Assembly: GCA_025352265.1 (NCBI GenBank)
Contig: JANXTS010000082.1
Location: 1 to 36,788, forward strand
Length of the DNA: 36,788 bases
Source: Variovorax sp.
GTDB taxonomy: Bacteria > Pseudomonadota > Gammaproteobacteria > Burkholderiales > Burkholderiaceae_C
Direction: 5' to 3'
Shown here: piece after piece, positions 26,008 to 35,700 of the stretch
Numbering within the stretch: the first letter of the stretch is position 1
Layout: every line of letters begins with the position of its first letter
Translations under genes and position numbers: made by a program
The notes under the pieces: model-generated
Database searches by the model: none
Told to the model about the DNA's origin: nothing
Seen by the model: the letters and a program-made list of their open reading frames with translations, nothing else

Positions 26008-29000
26008 TTACTCGAGCGACCGATGCGGCGCAGCGGGCTGCGCGTGCAGGCTGCCGCCGCCACCGAGTGCGGTGGGCGATGCCGGTGAAGGAGACGGCGA
26101 CATCGTTCCTTCGCCGTGCTGCGTTAGCGGCTTGTTGCCCGCCAACCGGCGCAGCACCACATAGAACACGGGCGTCAGGAACAGGCCGAAAGCCGTCACG
26201 CCGATCATTCCGGCGAACACCGCCACACCCATCGCCTTGCGCATTTCGGAGCCCGCGCCGGTTGACAAGACCAGCGGCAACACACCCATGACGAAGGCCA
26301 ACGAGGTCATTAGGATCGGGCGCAGCCGCAGCCGGCTGGCTTCGATCGCGGCCTGGATGGGAGTGCGCCCGGCAAACTCCAGCTCGCGTGCGAACTCCAC
26401 GATCAGGATGGCGTTCTTGGCGCTCAGCCCGACCAGCACGATCAATCCAATCTGCGTGAAGACGTTGTTGTCACCGCCCGATATCCAGACGCCCGTCATC
26501 GCGGCGAGCAGGCCCATCGGCACGATCAGGATGATCGCGATCGGTAGCGTCAGGCTCTCGTACTGCGCGGCGAGCACCAGGAACACCAGCAGGATCGACA
26601 GCGGAAACACGAGGAACGCGGAGTTGCCGGCCAGGATCTCCTGGTACGTCAGCTCGGTCCACTCGAAACTGATGCCCTTGGGCAAGGTCTCGGCCGCGAT
26701 GCGCGCGACGGTGTCTTGCGCCTGGCCCGACGAGTAGCCGGGGGCTGGTCCGCCGTTGACGTCGGCTGCGAGGTAGCCGTTGTAGCGCATCGCGCGCTCG
26801 GGTCCGAAGCTCGAGTTGACCTTCATCAACGCCGACAGCGTCACCATCTCGCCCGAAGTCGAACGCACTTTCAACAAGCCCACGTCTTCGGCCCGCGCAC
26901 GGTAAGGCGCATCGGCCTGCACCCGCACGCTGTAAGTGCGGCCGAACTTGTTGAAGTCGTTCGCATACAGGCTGCCGAGGTAGATCTGCATGGTGTAGAA
27001 GATGTCCGTGACCGGCACGCCGAGCTGGCGCGCCTTGGTGCGGTCGATGTCCGCATAGAGCTGCGGCACGTTGACCTGCCAGCTCGTGAACATACCGGCG
27101 AGTTCGGGCGCCTGCGATGCCTTGCCCATGAACGCCTTCACAGCCTTGTCCATCTCGTCGTAGCCGAGCGAGGCGCGGTCTTCGATCTGCATCTTGAAGC
27201 CGCCCGTGGTGCCGAGACCCGCTACCGGTGGCGGCGGGAACATCACGATGAAAGCGTCCTGGATGCCGGCGAACTGCTGGTTGAGCTGACCCGCGACGGC
27301 GCCGCCGCTCTGGTCCGGACGCTTGCGTTGGTCAAAGGGCTTGAGCGTGACGAACACCACGCCCGAGTTAGAGCTGTTGGTGAAGCCGTTGATCGAGAGG
27401 CCCGGGAACGCGATCGCGTCTTCCACGTTCGGGTTCTTCTTGACGATCTCGCCCATGCGATGGATCACGTCTTCGGTGCGATCCAGCGTGGCACCGTCGG
27501 GCAGTTGAGCGAAACCGATCAGGTACTGCTTGTCTTGCGCCGGAACGAAACCGCTCGGCACCGCCTTGAACAGACCGAAGGTCACGCCGATGAGCACGAG
27601 GTAGACAACAAGCATGACCGTCTTGCGCGAGATCACGCCCTTGACGCCACCGCTGTAGGCCTCGGAACCGCGATGGAACAACTTGTTGAAGCCGCGGAAC
27701 AGCCAGCCCAACGACTTGTCCATGCCGCGCGTCAACGCGTCCTTCGGCTGGTCGTGGCCACGCAGCAACAAGGCTGCGAGGGCCGGAGAAAGCGTCAGTG
27801 AGTTGATGGCGGAGATCACCGTCGAGATCGCGATGGTTACCGCAAACTGGCGATAGAACTGGCCGGTCAAACCGCTGATAAAAGCCAGCGGCACGAACAC
27901 CGCGACCAGCACCAGCGCAATGGCGATGATGGGCCCCGACACTTCGCGCATCGCCTTGTAAGTCGCCTCGCGTGGACTCAAGCCCGCTTCGATGTTTCGC
28001 TCGACGTTTTCCACCACCACGATGGCGTCGTCGACCACGATGCCGATCGCCAGCACCAGCCCGAACAGGCTCAGCGCGTTGATCGAGAAGCCCAGCACAT
28101 GCAGCATCGCGAAAGTGCCGATGACCGACACCGGTACGGCCAGCAGCGGAATGATCGACGCGCGCCATGTTTGCAGGAACAGGATCACGACCAGCACCAC
28201 CAGCGCGATGGCTTCGAGCAACGTGTGAATGACGGATTCGATGGACGCCCGCACGAACTGCGTCGGGTCGTAGGCGATGCGGTACTCGACGCCTTCAGGC
28301 ATCGCCTTGGCGATGTCGTCCATCGTCTTGCGCACGTTGGACGAAATGTCGAGCGCGTTGGAACCCGGCGCCTGGAACACGCCCATGCCGACCGCGGCAT
28401 CGTTGTTGAGCAAAGAACGCAGCGAGTAATCGGCGGCGCCCATTTCGAGACGACCGATATCGCGCAGGCGGGTCACGGCGCCATCGGCACCGCTCTTCAC
28501 GATGATGTCGCCGAACTCTTCTTCGCTCTGCAAGCGGCCTTGTGCGTTGATCGACAGCTGCATGTCGACGCCCGACAAGCCCGGCGAGGCACCGACCACA
28601 CCGGCCGCGGCCTGGATGTTCTGACTGCGGATGGCCGCCACCACGTCGCTAGCAGAAAGACCACGCTGCGCGACCTTCTGCGGGTCGAGCCAGACACGCA
28701 TCGAATACTCGCCACCGCCGAAAATCTGCACCTGACCGACACCGTCGATGCGGGCCAGTCGGTCTTTCACGTTCAGCACCGCGTAGTTGCGCAGGTAGTT
28801 GATGTCGTAGCGGTTGTTCGGGGAAACGAGGTGAACCACCATCGTCAAGTCGGGCGCGCTCTTGATGGTCGTGATGCCGAGGCGGCGCACTTCTTCAGGC
28901 AAGCGCGGCTCGGCTTGCGAGACGCGGTTCTGCACCAGCTGCTGTGCCTTGTCCGGGTCGGTGCCGAGCTTGAAGGTGACCGTCAGCGTCATCACGCCAT

Positions 29001-29259
29001 CGGTGGTGGCCTGGCTGCCCATGTAGAGCATGCCTTCGACGCCGTTGATGGATTCTTCGAGCGGCGTCGCCACTGTTTCGGCAATCACCTTCGGGTTGGC
29101 GCCGGGATATTGCGCACGCACCACCACCGACGGCGGCGCGACTTCAGGGTATTCGGAGATGGGCAGACCGCGCAGCGCGATCAGCCCGGCGATGACCATC
29201 AACACCGACAGCACGCCGGCGAAGATCGGTCGATCGATAAAGAACTTCGACAAATTCAT
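26008..29259 (-). CDS. RND multidrug efflux permease (MexF/BpeF/CeoB type)
   Basis: A 1083-residue inner-membrane proton/drug antiporter of the HAE-1 family. It opens with LSKFFIDRPIFAGVLSVLMV (TM1) and ALRGLPISEYPEVAPP. TM4 carries the paired aspartates of the proton relay in LAIGIVVDDAIVVVENVER. The porter-domain repeat and TM7-12 half (LVFLVLAAQYESLTLPIAI; GLSAKNAILIVEFAREL) are complete. In relatives the substrates include chloramphenicol, trimethoprim and fluoroquinolones; specificity here is inferred only. ATG 29259 follows GAGGAG with a 7-base spacer. It starts 22 bases after the adaptor stop. Confidence 0.95.
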   Translation of the reverse strand: MNLSKFFIDRPIFAGVLSVLMVIAGLIALRGLPISEYPEVAPPSVVVRAQYPGANPKVIAETVATPLEESINGVEGMLYMGSQATTDGVMTLTVTFKLGTDPDKAQQLVQNRVSQAEPRLPEEVRRLGITTIKSAPDLTMVVHLVSPNNRYDINYLRNYAVLNVKDRLARIDGVGQVQIFGGGEYSMRVWLDPQKVAQRGLSASDVVAAIRSQNIQAAAGVVGASPGLSGVDMQLSINAQGRLQSEEEFGDIIVKSGADGAVTRLRDIGRLEMGAADYSLRSLLNNDAAVGMGVFQAPGSNALDISSNVRKTMDDIAKAMPEGVEYRIAYDPTQFVRASIESVIHTLLEAIALVVLVVILFLQTWRASIIPLLAVPVSVIGTFAMLHVLGFSINALSLFGLVLAIGIVVDDAIVVVENVERNIEAGLSPREATYKAMREVSGPIIAIALVLVAVFVPLAFISGLTGQFYRQFAVTIAISTVISAINSLTLSPALAALLLRGHDQPKDALTRGMDKSLGWLFRGFNKLFHRGSEAYSGGVKGVISRKTVMLVVYLVLIGVTFGLFKAVPSGFVPAQDKQYLIGFAQLPDGATLDRTEDVIHRMGEIVKKNPNVEDAIAFPGLSINGFTNSSNSGVVFVTLKPFDQRKRPDQSGGAVAGQLNQQFAGIQDAFIVMFPPPPVAGLGTTGGFKMQIEDRASLGYDEMDKAVKAFMGKASQAPELAGMFTSWQVNVPQLYADIDRTKARQLGVPVTDIFYTMQIYLGSLYANDFNKFGRTYSVRVQADAPYRARAEDVGLLKVRSTSGEMVTLSALMKVNSSFGPERAMRYNGYLAADVNGGPAPGYSSGQAQDTVARIAAETLPKGISFEWTELTYQEILAGNSAFLVFPLSILLVFLVLAAQYESLTLPIAIILIVPMGLLAAMTGVWISGGDNNVFTQIGLIVLVGLSAKNAILIVEFARELEFAGRTPIQAAIEASRLRLRPILMTSLAFVMGVLPLVLSTGAGSEMRKAMGVAVFAGMIGVTAFGLFLTPVFYVVLRRLAGNKPLTQHGEGTMSPSPSPASPTALGGGGSLHAQPAAPHRSLE

Positions 29260-29281
29260 GATGGTTCTCCTCGATCGTGAA

Positions 29282-30550
29282 TCAGGACTTTTCAACCTGC
29301 GCTAGACGTTCGCGCTCGGGCTCCGGCTTGGCCTGCGAAGGCACTTCGTTCTTGGCGTCCATCGTTACCGTCTGCGGAGTAACCAACGCGCCGGGGCGGA
29401 TGTGCTGCAGGCCGTTGACGACCACGCGCTCGCCGGGCTTCAGGCCCTTGCTCACGATGCGCAAGCCGTTGCTCGATGCACCCAGCGTCACTTCGCGGTA
29501 CTCGGCCTTGTTGTCGGCGCCGATCACCATGACGAACTTCTTGCTCTGATCGGTGCCGATAGCGCGTTCGCTCACCAGCATTGCCTTGTCGGTGCGCGCC
29601 TGGCCCATGCGAATGCGGGCGAACTGGCCCGGCATCAAGGCACCGTCGGTGTTGTCGAAGGCGGCACGCACCCGCACGGTGCCGCTCTTGGCATCGACCT
29701 GGTTGTCGATGAGTTGCAGCTTGCCGAGCCACGGCGTGCCGTCGCTGGCGGCCGTGCCCATCTGCACCGGGATGTTCTCGATCAGGCCGCGGGCGGTGCT
29801 TCCTGCCGTCGAGACATCTTTGAGGGCGCGCACGATCACGCCTTCGTCTGCATCGAAGCTGGCGTAGATCGGGCTGACCGACACCAGCGTGGTGAGCACC
29901 GGTGCACCAGGGCCGGCGGCCACCAGATTGCCGACGGTCACTTCGAGCTTGCCGATGCGGCCCGACACCGGTGCGCGCACCTGCGTGTAGCCAAGGCTCA
30001 AGCGGGCGCTCTGCAGCGAGGCTTGGGCGGCGCGCAGATTGGCATCGGCTTCATTGCGCGTGTTGGCACGCTCCTCGAACTCGCGTTGGGCAATGGCCTG
30101 CTCGTCCCACAGGCGCTTGGCACGTGCTTGTTCGCTCGCAGCTTGCGAGACACGGGCCTGCGCCGCAGCGACTTGCGCCGCCGCACGCTCGACATCGGCG
30201 GCGTAGGGCGCCGGATCTATGGTGATGAGCAGGTCCCCAGCCTTCACCAGAGCGCCTTCACGAAAGTGCGCGGCCTGCACGGCACCCGCGACACGCGAGC
30301 GCACATCGACGCGTTCGACCGCTTCGAGCCGGCCCGAGAACTCGTTCCAGCCGGCCACGTCACTTTCAGCCACGGCGGCGACCGACACCGGAATGCCTTG
30401 CGGCGCTGCAGCGACCGGGACATTGCCAGCCTCTGCCTTCAGGTACGGCAGACCTAGCGCTGCGCCGGCAATCGCGAGCAATGCGGTAAGACCCGTGACA
30501 GTGGGCCATAAACCCTTGCGGGCCAGCAAAGAAAGTTCGTTTTTAGACAT
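29282..30550 (-). CDS. RND efflux periplasmic adaptor (MexE/BpeE/CeoA type)
   Basis: A 422-residue membrane-fusion protein linking permease and outer-membrane channel. An N-terminal hydrophobic anchor spans about 14-36 with no lipobox Cys. The first lipoyl half is RVDVRSRVAGAVQAAHFREGALVKAGDLLITIDP. A long coiled-coil hairpin follows (about 120-185, AAAQVAAAQARVSQAASEQARAKRL and following). The second lipoyl half is YTQVRAPVSGRIGKLEVTVGNLV, and the beta-barrel includes LMPGQFARIRMG. The start at 30550 has GAGGA upstream. A 141-base gap with a hairpin separates it from the llpE-like gene. Confidence 0.93.
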   Translation of the reverse strand: MSKNELSLLARKGLWPTVTGLTALLAIAGAALGLPYLKAEAGNVPVAAAPQGIPVSVAAVAESDVAGWNEFSGRLEAVERVDVRSRVAGAVQAAHFREGALVKAGDLLITIDPAPYAADVERAAAQVAAAQARVSQAASEQARAKRLWDEQAIAQREFEERANTRNEADANLRAAQASLQSARLSLGYTQVRAPVSGRIGKLEVTVGNLVAAGPGAPVLTTLVSVSPIYASFDADEGVIVRALKDVSTAGSTARGLIENIPVQMGTAASDGTPWLGKLQLIDNQVDAKSGTVRVRAAFDNTDGALMPGQFARIRMGQARTDKAMLVSERAIGTDQSKKFVMVIGADNKAEYREVTLGASSNGLRIVSKGLKPGERVVVNGLQHIRPGALVTPQTVTMDAKNEVPSQAKPEPERERLAQVEKS

Positions 30551-30599
30551 GGTGAATTCGTCCTCGTGATGACTTGGTGAATACTTCGAAAAAATTTCG

Positions 30600-30633
30600 A
30601 AAAAGCGCCGCCGCCCGGTGCTGTAGCACCAGG
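30600..30633 (-). terminator. Possible intercistronic hairpin with T-run
   Basis: On the minus strand GGTGC (30630-30626) pairs with GCACC (30621-30617) around a TACA loop, extended past one mismatch by two more pairs. About 12 bases of GC-rich sequence separate it from TTTTT (30604-30600), so it is an imperfect terminator. It could attenuate transcription or stabilise an mRNA end between llpE-like and pump genes. Confidence 0.3.
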
Positions 30634-30691
30634 AAGCAGATCGACAACCGGGATCACCGGCTACCGAGAAAAACGGAAGATGGAACCGGCG

Positions 30692-31579
30692 TCAGCCGGT
30701 CTTGGAGGCCTGCGGCTTGGCAGGTGCCGACGCGCTGAAAAACTCGCGGAAGTGCTGCTTAACAGTGACGCTGCAAACGCATTCCGCCACCGCGGGGTCC
30801 GACAAGGCATCGGGCCAGTTGGTTGCCGAGGGCAGCACGCTGCTGGTGACCGGATTGCCGGCTTCGCGCAGACGCCGCGCAAAGGTCAGCGCCTCGTCGC
30901 GCATCGGATCGTCGTCGCCGACCAGCACCAGCGTCGGCGCGATCTGACCGAGCCGCATCGACGCGCTGGGTACCGCATACGGATGCACTGCGTCTTTCGG
31001 GCTGCTCAGGAATTGCTGCCAGCCTGCGGCCCACTTGCACTGCGTCGCGTCGCCGGTCGTTTCGCGCAGCGATGCCGTGCCGGCGCACGGGTCGAGCATC
31101 GGTGACAACAGGATCTGCCCTGCCAGCGGCGGGTGACCGCGGTCGCGTGCGATCAACGCCACGGCGGCTGCTAGGTTGCCGCCGGCTTCTTCTCCGGCCA
31201 GGAACACAGGTGCGCCTTTGCCCGCCAGCTTGACGCGCTGGCCGTACAGCCATTCGAGCACCGCATAGGCCACCTCGATCGGCTCCGGAAACGGGTACTT
31301 CGGCGCCAGCGGATAGGCCAGCGATACGACGACAGCGCCCGCACCTTGCAGCAGCCCGGCGACCATGCGGCCACTGTCGAGGCCGCCGCAGGTGAAAGTG
31401 CCGCCATGAAAGTGCAGCACCAATGGTGAGGTCACGCCGCGTTGCTTCAGGCCATAAGTCCGCGCCTGCACCGGCTCACGGCCGGGCAACGCGATCGTGA
31501 TGTCGGCCACGTCGACGGCGTTCTCTGTCACGGCAGAAGCAGCAGCGTCAGCAGACTTGGACATGGAACGGGGTGACAT
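30692..31579 (-). CDS. LlpE-like alpha/beta-hydrolase-fold protein, catalytic residues lost
   Basis: A 295-residue protein with the hormone-sensitive-lipase fold. The oxyanion motif HGG is kept (58-60, HFHGG), as are LAYPLAPKYPFPEP (88-101) and GDDDPMRDEA (221-230). But the nucleophile elbow, normally GDSAGGN, reads GEEAGGN, with Glu131 where the Ser should be. The region that should hold the catalytic His (normally xHGF) reads ATNWPDA with Asn254. It therefore should not hydrolyse esters by the usual mechanism. It sits between a LysR gene and the RND pump, as the lipase-like llpE does in Burkholderia ceo and bpe loci. ATG 31579 has CAGG seven bases upstream; a second Met at residue 6 is possible. 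Confidence 0.8.
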   Translation of the reverse strand: MSPRSMSKSADAAASAVTENAVDVADITIALPGREPVQARTYGLKQRGVTSPLVLHFHGGTFTCGGLDSGRMVAGLLQGAGAVVVSLAYPLAPKYPFPEPIEVAYAVLEWLYGQRVKLAGKGAPVFLAGEEAGGNLAAAVALIARDRGHPPLAGQILLSPMLDPCAGTASLRETTGDATQCKWAAGWQQFLSSPKDAVHPYAVPSASMRLGQIAPTLVLVGDDDPMRDEALTFARRLREAGNPVTSSVLPSATNWPDALSDPAVAECVCSVTVKQHFREFFSASAPAKPQASKTG

Positions 31580-31634
31580 GGTGGACCTGAAGGTGGGAGT
31601 TGCGGAGTCAGTAGAGGAAACCAGCGATGGCTTG

Positions 31635-31640
31635 AATATA
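31635..31640 (-). promoter_or_regulatory. Candidate -10 for the llpE-efflux operon
   Basis: The minus strand has TATATT 56 bases before the llpE-like ATG, in the 193-base divergent gap with the LysR gene. The matching -35 region is weak (CTTTTC), as expected for an activator-dependent promoter. A palindrome CACATGTG lies further upstream at 31715-31722. Neither is proven. Confidence 0.35.
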
Positions 31641-31772
31641 AGTCGCCGAGCGCATCAGAAAAGGGCCTCTTGATCCTCACTCTGTTTCCATTCGAAGAAC
31701 AATCAGTGCAAATCCACATGTGAGAATTCGGCTCGCCGGCAAGCCATGCCGCGCGCTGTCAGGAGCACCCCT

Positions 31773-32690
31773 ATGGACCAGATCCAGGCAATGCGGGTTT
31801 TCGTTCGCGTTGTTGAAGCCGGCACTTTCACCCGTGCCGCAGATTCCCTCGGCCTGCCTAAGGGCACGGTCACCAAACAAATCCAGGGGCTGGAGGCGCA
31901 CCTGCGTGTGAAGCTTCTGAATCGCACCACGCGCCGCGTCACCGTCACGCCCGACGGCGCCGCGTACTTCGAGCGCGCGGCGCGCCTGCTCAACGACTTC
32001 GACGATATCGAGGCCAGCATGACCAACGCGCAGGCCAACCCGACCGGGCGGCTGCGCATCGACGTCGGCACCTCCGTCGCGCGCCTCATCATCCTGCCAG
32101 CGCTGCAGGGGTTTCTCGATCGGTATCCGGACATTCAGGTGGACCTGGGTGTCAGCGACCGCCCGGTCGACCTCATCAGCGACAACGTCGATTGCGTCAT
32201 TCGAGGCGGCGAGCTGACCGACCAGTCGCTGGTCGCGCGCCGCATCGGCAACCTGGCCTGGGTCACCGTCGCATCACCGGCCTACATCAAGCGCTACGGA
32301 ACACCGACGCATCCCAACGACATTGAAAAGCGGCATTTGCTGGTCGGCTTTTTCTCAGGCAGCACGCGCCGCTTGTACCCGCACGAGTTCCAGAAAGGCG
32401 ACGAGCTTATCGAGCTCACCGGACCGTACCGCGTGTCGGTCAACGAAGGCAACGCGCACCTCGGCGCGATGTTGGGCGGCTTCGGCATTTCGCAATGCAT
32501 CACATTCGTCGCCGAGCCGTATCTGGCAAGCGGCGAACTCGTGCAGGTGCTGGCCGACTGGACCGTGCCACCGCTGCCGGTGCATGTGGTCTATCCGCCA
32601 AACCGGCACCTGAGCGCCAAAGTGCGCGCCTTCGTCGACTGGGCGGCCGATCTGTTCGCCAAGAATCCGAGACTCCAGGGACGCGTCTGA
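31773..32690 (+). CDS. LysR-family regulator of the efflux operon (CeoR/BpeT-like)
   Basis: A 305-residue LysR-type transcription factor. The N-terminal winged helix-turn-helix (1-60) reads MRVFVRVVEAGTFTRAADSLGLPKGTVTKQIQGLEAHL, followed by a linker helix and a periplasmic-binding-like effector domain (about 90-295). It is divergent from the llpE-like gene, the classical layout for a LysR activator of the neighbouring operon. CeoR and BpeT occupy the same place in Burkholderia. ATG 31773 has AGGAG eight bases upstream; an earlier in-frame ATG at 31746 lacks one. The effector is unknown; salicylate is a ligand candidate by analogy. Confidence 0.88.
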   Translation: MDQIQAMRVFVRVVEAGTFTRAADSLGLPKGTVTKQIQGLEAHLRVKLLNRTTRRVTVTPDGAAYFERAARLLNDFDDIEASMTNAQANPTGRLRIDVGTSVARLIILPALQGFLDRYPDIQVDLGVSDRPVDLISDNVDCVIRGGELTDQSLVARRIGNLAWVTVASPAYIKRYGTPTHPNDIEKRHLLVGFFSGSTRRLYPHEFQKGDELIELTGPYRVSVNEGNAHLGAMLGGFGISQCITFVAEPYLASGELVQVLADWTVPPLPVHVVYPPNRHLSAKVRAFVDWAADLFAKNPRLQGRV

Positions 32691-32718
32691 AGCGCTGGAA
32701 CCTCCGACCGCTTCAACC

Positions 32719-35700
32719 TCAGTTGACTTTGACCTGGAACAGCACGGTACCGGTACCCCCCGGTGCAAGTGACCCGGTGAAGTTCCAGTCGACCGGCCCG
32801 GTGCCGCCTACAGCCTGCACGATCGAGCAGGTCACCGTCGCTGCGGGCAGCGGGTTCGCCGGCGTGGTCTTCGCGCAGGCCGTCAGCGAGCCCGGCGTGC
32901 TGCCGGCCTGTGCACTCACAAAGCTGGCATAAGCGGGCGTGGTGTCGTTGATGGCCAGCGTGCTGACAGGTGCGGGCGCATTGTTGGTGTACGTAATGCG
33001 GTACTCCAGCGTCTCACCCGACTTGGCCTGGTTGTTGACCCCGAAGACACCGCTCTGGGTGAGGTTTCGCACTTCCTTTTTGAGGTCCAGCGCAGTGACC
33101 CCGACCTTAGTGATGTCTGTCACCAGGTAGCTGGCCGACAACGCAGGCCCTGCATTGGTGAAGCCGAAGCTTGCCTGCACCTTGACCGTATTGATGTAGC
33201 CGTTTTGCGCCGTCGCCGGGATGAACTCCTGCACGATGATGCAGACCTGCTGGCCTGCGACCACCGTGATCGGTGCTGCTGGCGGGTAGAGCACCGTTGC
33301 GCCGGGCTGCAGCGTGCCGGTGCAGCCAGCATCGGCAAAGACCTTCTCGTTCCAACCGCTGAGGGTCGGTGTGGCAACCGAGGAAAGTACGCTGAAATTC
33401 ACCACACCACCGGTCTGTGCGGTGAAGGTGTGGGCGTAGCTGACAGTGTTGCCGGCCTGACCGCTCTTGGCACCATCGGCGGCAAAGGTGTTGGGGTCGA
33501 CATCGCCAAAGTTCAGTCCGGCATGACCGGTGCCGTTCCACGCGAAGGCGATGCGGTCAGGCGTGCCGGTGCGGGTGTAGGTGTAGTTTGTGCCGCCGGA
33601 GGCCACGGTCGTGCCTGAAGGCAGCGCAGTGCTCCCGATAGATGCGCCGGTGGAGATCCGCGTGGCCGGGTTGGTTTCTTCCACGCACAGCGGACTGCCA
33701 ACAGCTAAAGCCGAATTGATCCCCAACATGAAGCCGCCCGTTCCATCGGTGATGGCCGTGGCGTAGACGGTTCCGGCGCAGTTGGTCAGCGCGACACCGA
33801 CGCGAGCCACGCCGACCTCCGCGCCGTTGACCAGCCCGTCGTTGGCTGTGCCGCCGCCTGCGCCGTTGTCGGTGAAGACGCGCCCCAATACGTTCAGGTT
33901 GGTCCCCGGCGTGGTCACGGTACAGGCGCTGCAGGTACCGAACGAGGTCGTCACGGTGTTGACGACCGTCGTGGTACCCACCGGCAGCGGATTGATTACC
34001 GTCACGGTGAAGGGTGTCGTCACGCTGCCCGGAGCGGTGGTGACGCTCTGGGTGCAAACGGTGCCAGCCACGGAGCCGGTGGCGCAAGACCATCCCTCGC
34101 CGGACCCGGTGTAGGTGGTGTCGGCCGGCACGGTCTCGGTCAACACGGTCGTGCCGCTGGCGCCCCCCGTATTACGCACCACGATGTTGTAGAGGAAGAC
34201 GTCGTTGCCTGCCACCGTGGCGGTGCCGGTAGTGACCACGCCGTTGACCCGCACGAGCGCCTTAGACGTGTCGAGAACTGCTGGGGAAACTGGCACCAGG
34301 GTATTGGTGTAGAGACAGCTAATCATCGACCCCTCAGACGACGACACGGTGAAGCTCACCGGCGGCGTGGCGTTGGTCACCGGCGATGCAGTGTTGTTGC
34401 AACTCACCGTTGTGGTGTAGTTAGCCTGGTTGCCGGTGGTGAAGGTCTCCGCCGGCAGCACGATGGTGTTTCCCTGGGTGACGGAGACCGGTGTGCCATT
34501 GGTGAAGGTGGCCGTGCTGCCGCCCACAGCAGTCGCGGTGAGCGTGGGATTGGACGGGCTGCCTGACAAGGTGCCACCGGTGGTGGTTGCCTTGATGACA
34601 TCGTTGGCGGTGCTGTTGGCGTCAAATTTCTTCCTTAACCGCAGCTGGAAGGTAGCGAGAGGCTTGGGGGTGTTGGTGTAGGTGCAAACAATCGGCTGGC
34701 CGTTGTCGGCTGCGTTTATCACCAAGGTGTTGCCGGTCAAGGTACCACCCCCGGTACAAGCCAGCGCCGCGGTGTAGTTGGCAGCACTGGACGCGGGGAT
34801 GAAAGTCTCTGCCGGCAAGGTGATGGTGTTGCCTACCGTCACTGTGGCTGGGATGCCTGTCGTTGTGGTCGGCGTGGTCGCAGCGGTTGCGGTCGACGAC
34901 ACGGTCGGGTTGCCGCTGCCGCCCGTCGTGGTCACCGTGATCTGGTCGCCCGCGGTCGAGTTGGCGGCCCAGGTCTTGTTCAGTTGCAGCGTGGTCGGGG
35001 CCGTGTTGGTGATGTCACAGCGGATGAACTCGCTGTTACCCGAGATAAAGCCGCTGGGCGCCGTCAACGTCCAACTGCCCGCCACGCCGGCCGTTGTGGA
35101 GTACGCCAGATTGTTGCCGTCCTTGCAGCTGATGGTGGCGGCGTAGTTGGACAGCGAGGTGCCTGCGCCCGCCGTCTCGCTCAATGTCACGGTCTGACCG
35201 GCGTTGATTTTCGCAAAAGGAGTGCCACCGCCGCCGCCGGCGAAGGTGGCAGGCGCTGTCACATCAGCATTCCCTGGCTGGCTGTTGGTGCCGCTGATGC
35301 GCAAGGTGAAGTTGCCTGAATCGCGCGCCGTGCCAACGAAGATCTTGTTGAGTGTGATCTGCGGCTGCTCGTTGGAGAAGACGCACCGGATGTTGGCGCC
35401 CAGCACCATGTTGGCGGCAGGCACGGTGTACGTGGCCGCGGCGTTGTTCAAAACAATCGGGATGCTCGACGAATTGCCCGAATTGGACGCGTTGAGGTCG
35501 GTACACACAGCCGAGGCCGGCGCACTCGGCCAGTTGGGCGTACTGAGCTCGGTGATAACGACCGCTGTCCCCACGGTGCCACGATGCTCCTGGGTGGAAG
35601 ACGAGGTGACAGGGGGGGAATTATTAGGGGTGAATGGGAATGCCACGCTGGGGTTGGTCGCACCACTCACCGTGAAATTGAACGTCGGGGACTGTGAGCC

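Noticed and set aside
26716..27801. 361-codon open frame antisense to the RND permease (also 28099-29280)
   Set aside because: Both are complements of a complete, motif-rich permease and are rich in His, Arg and Val, typical of shadow frames.
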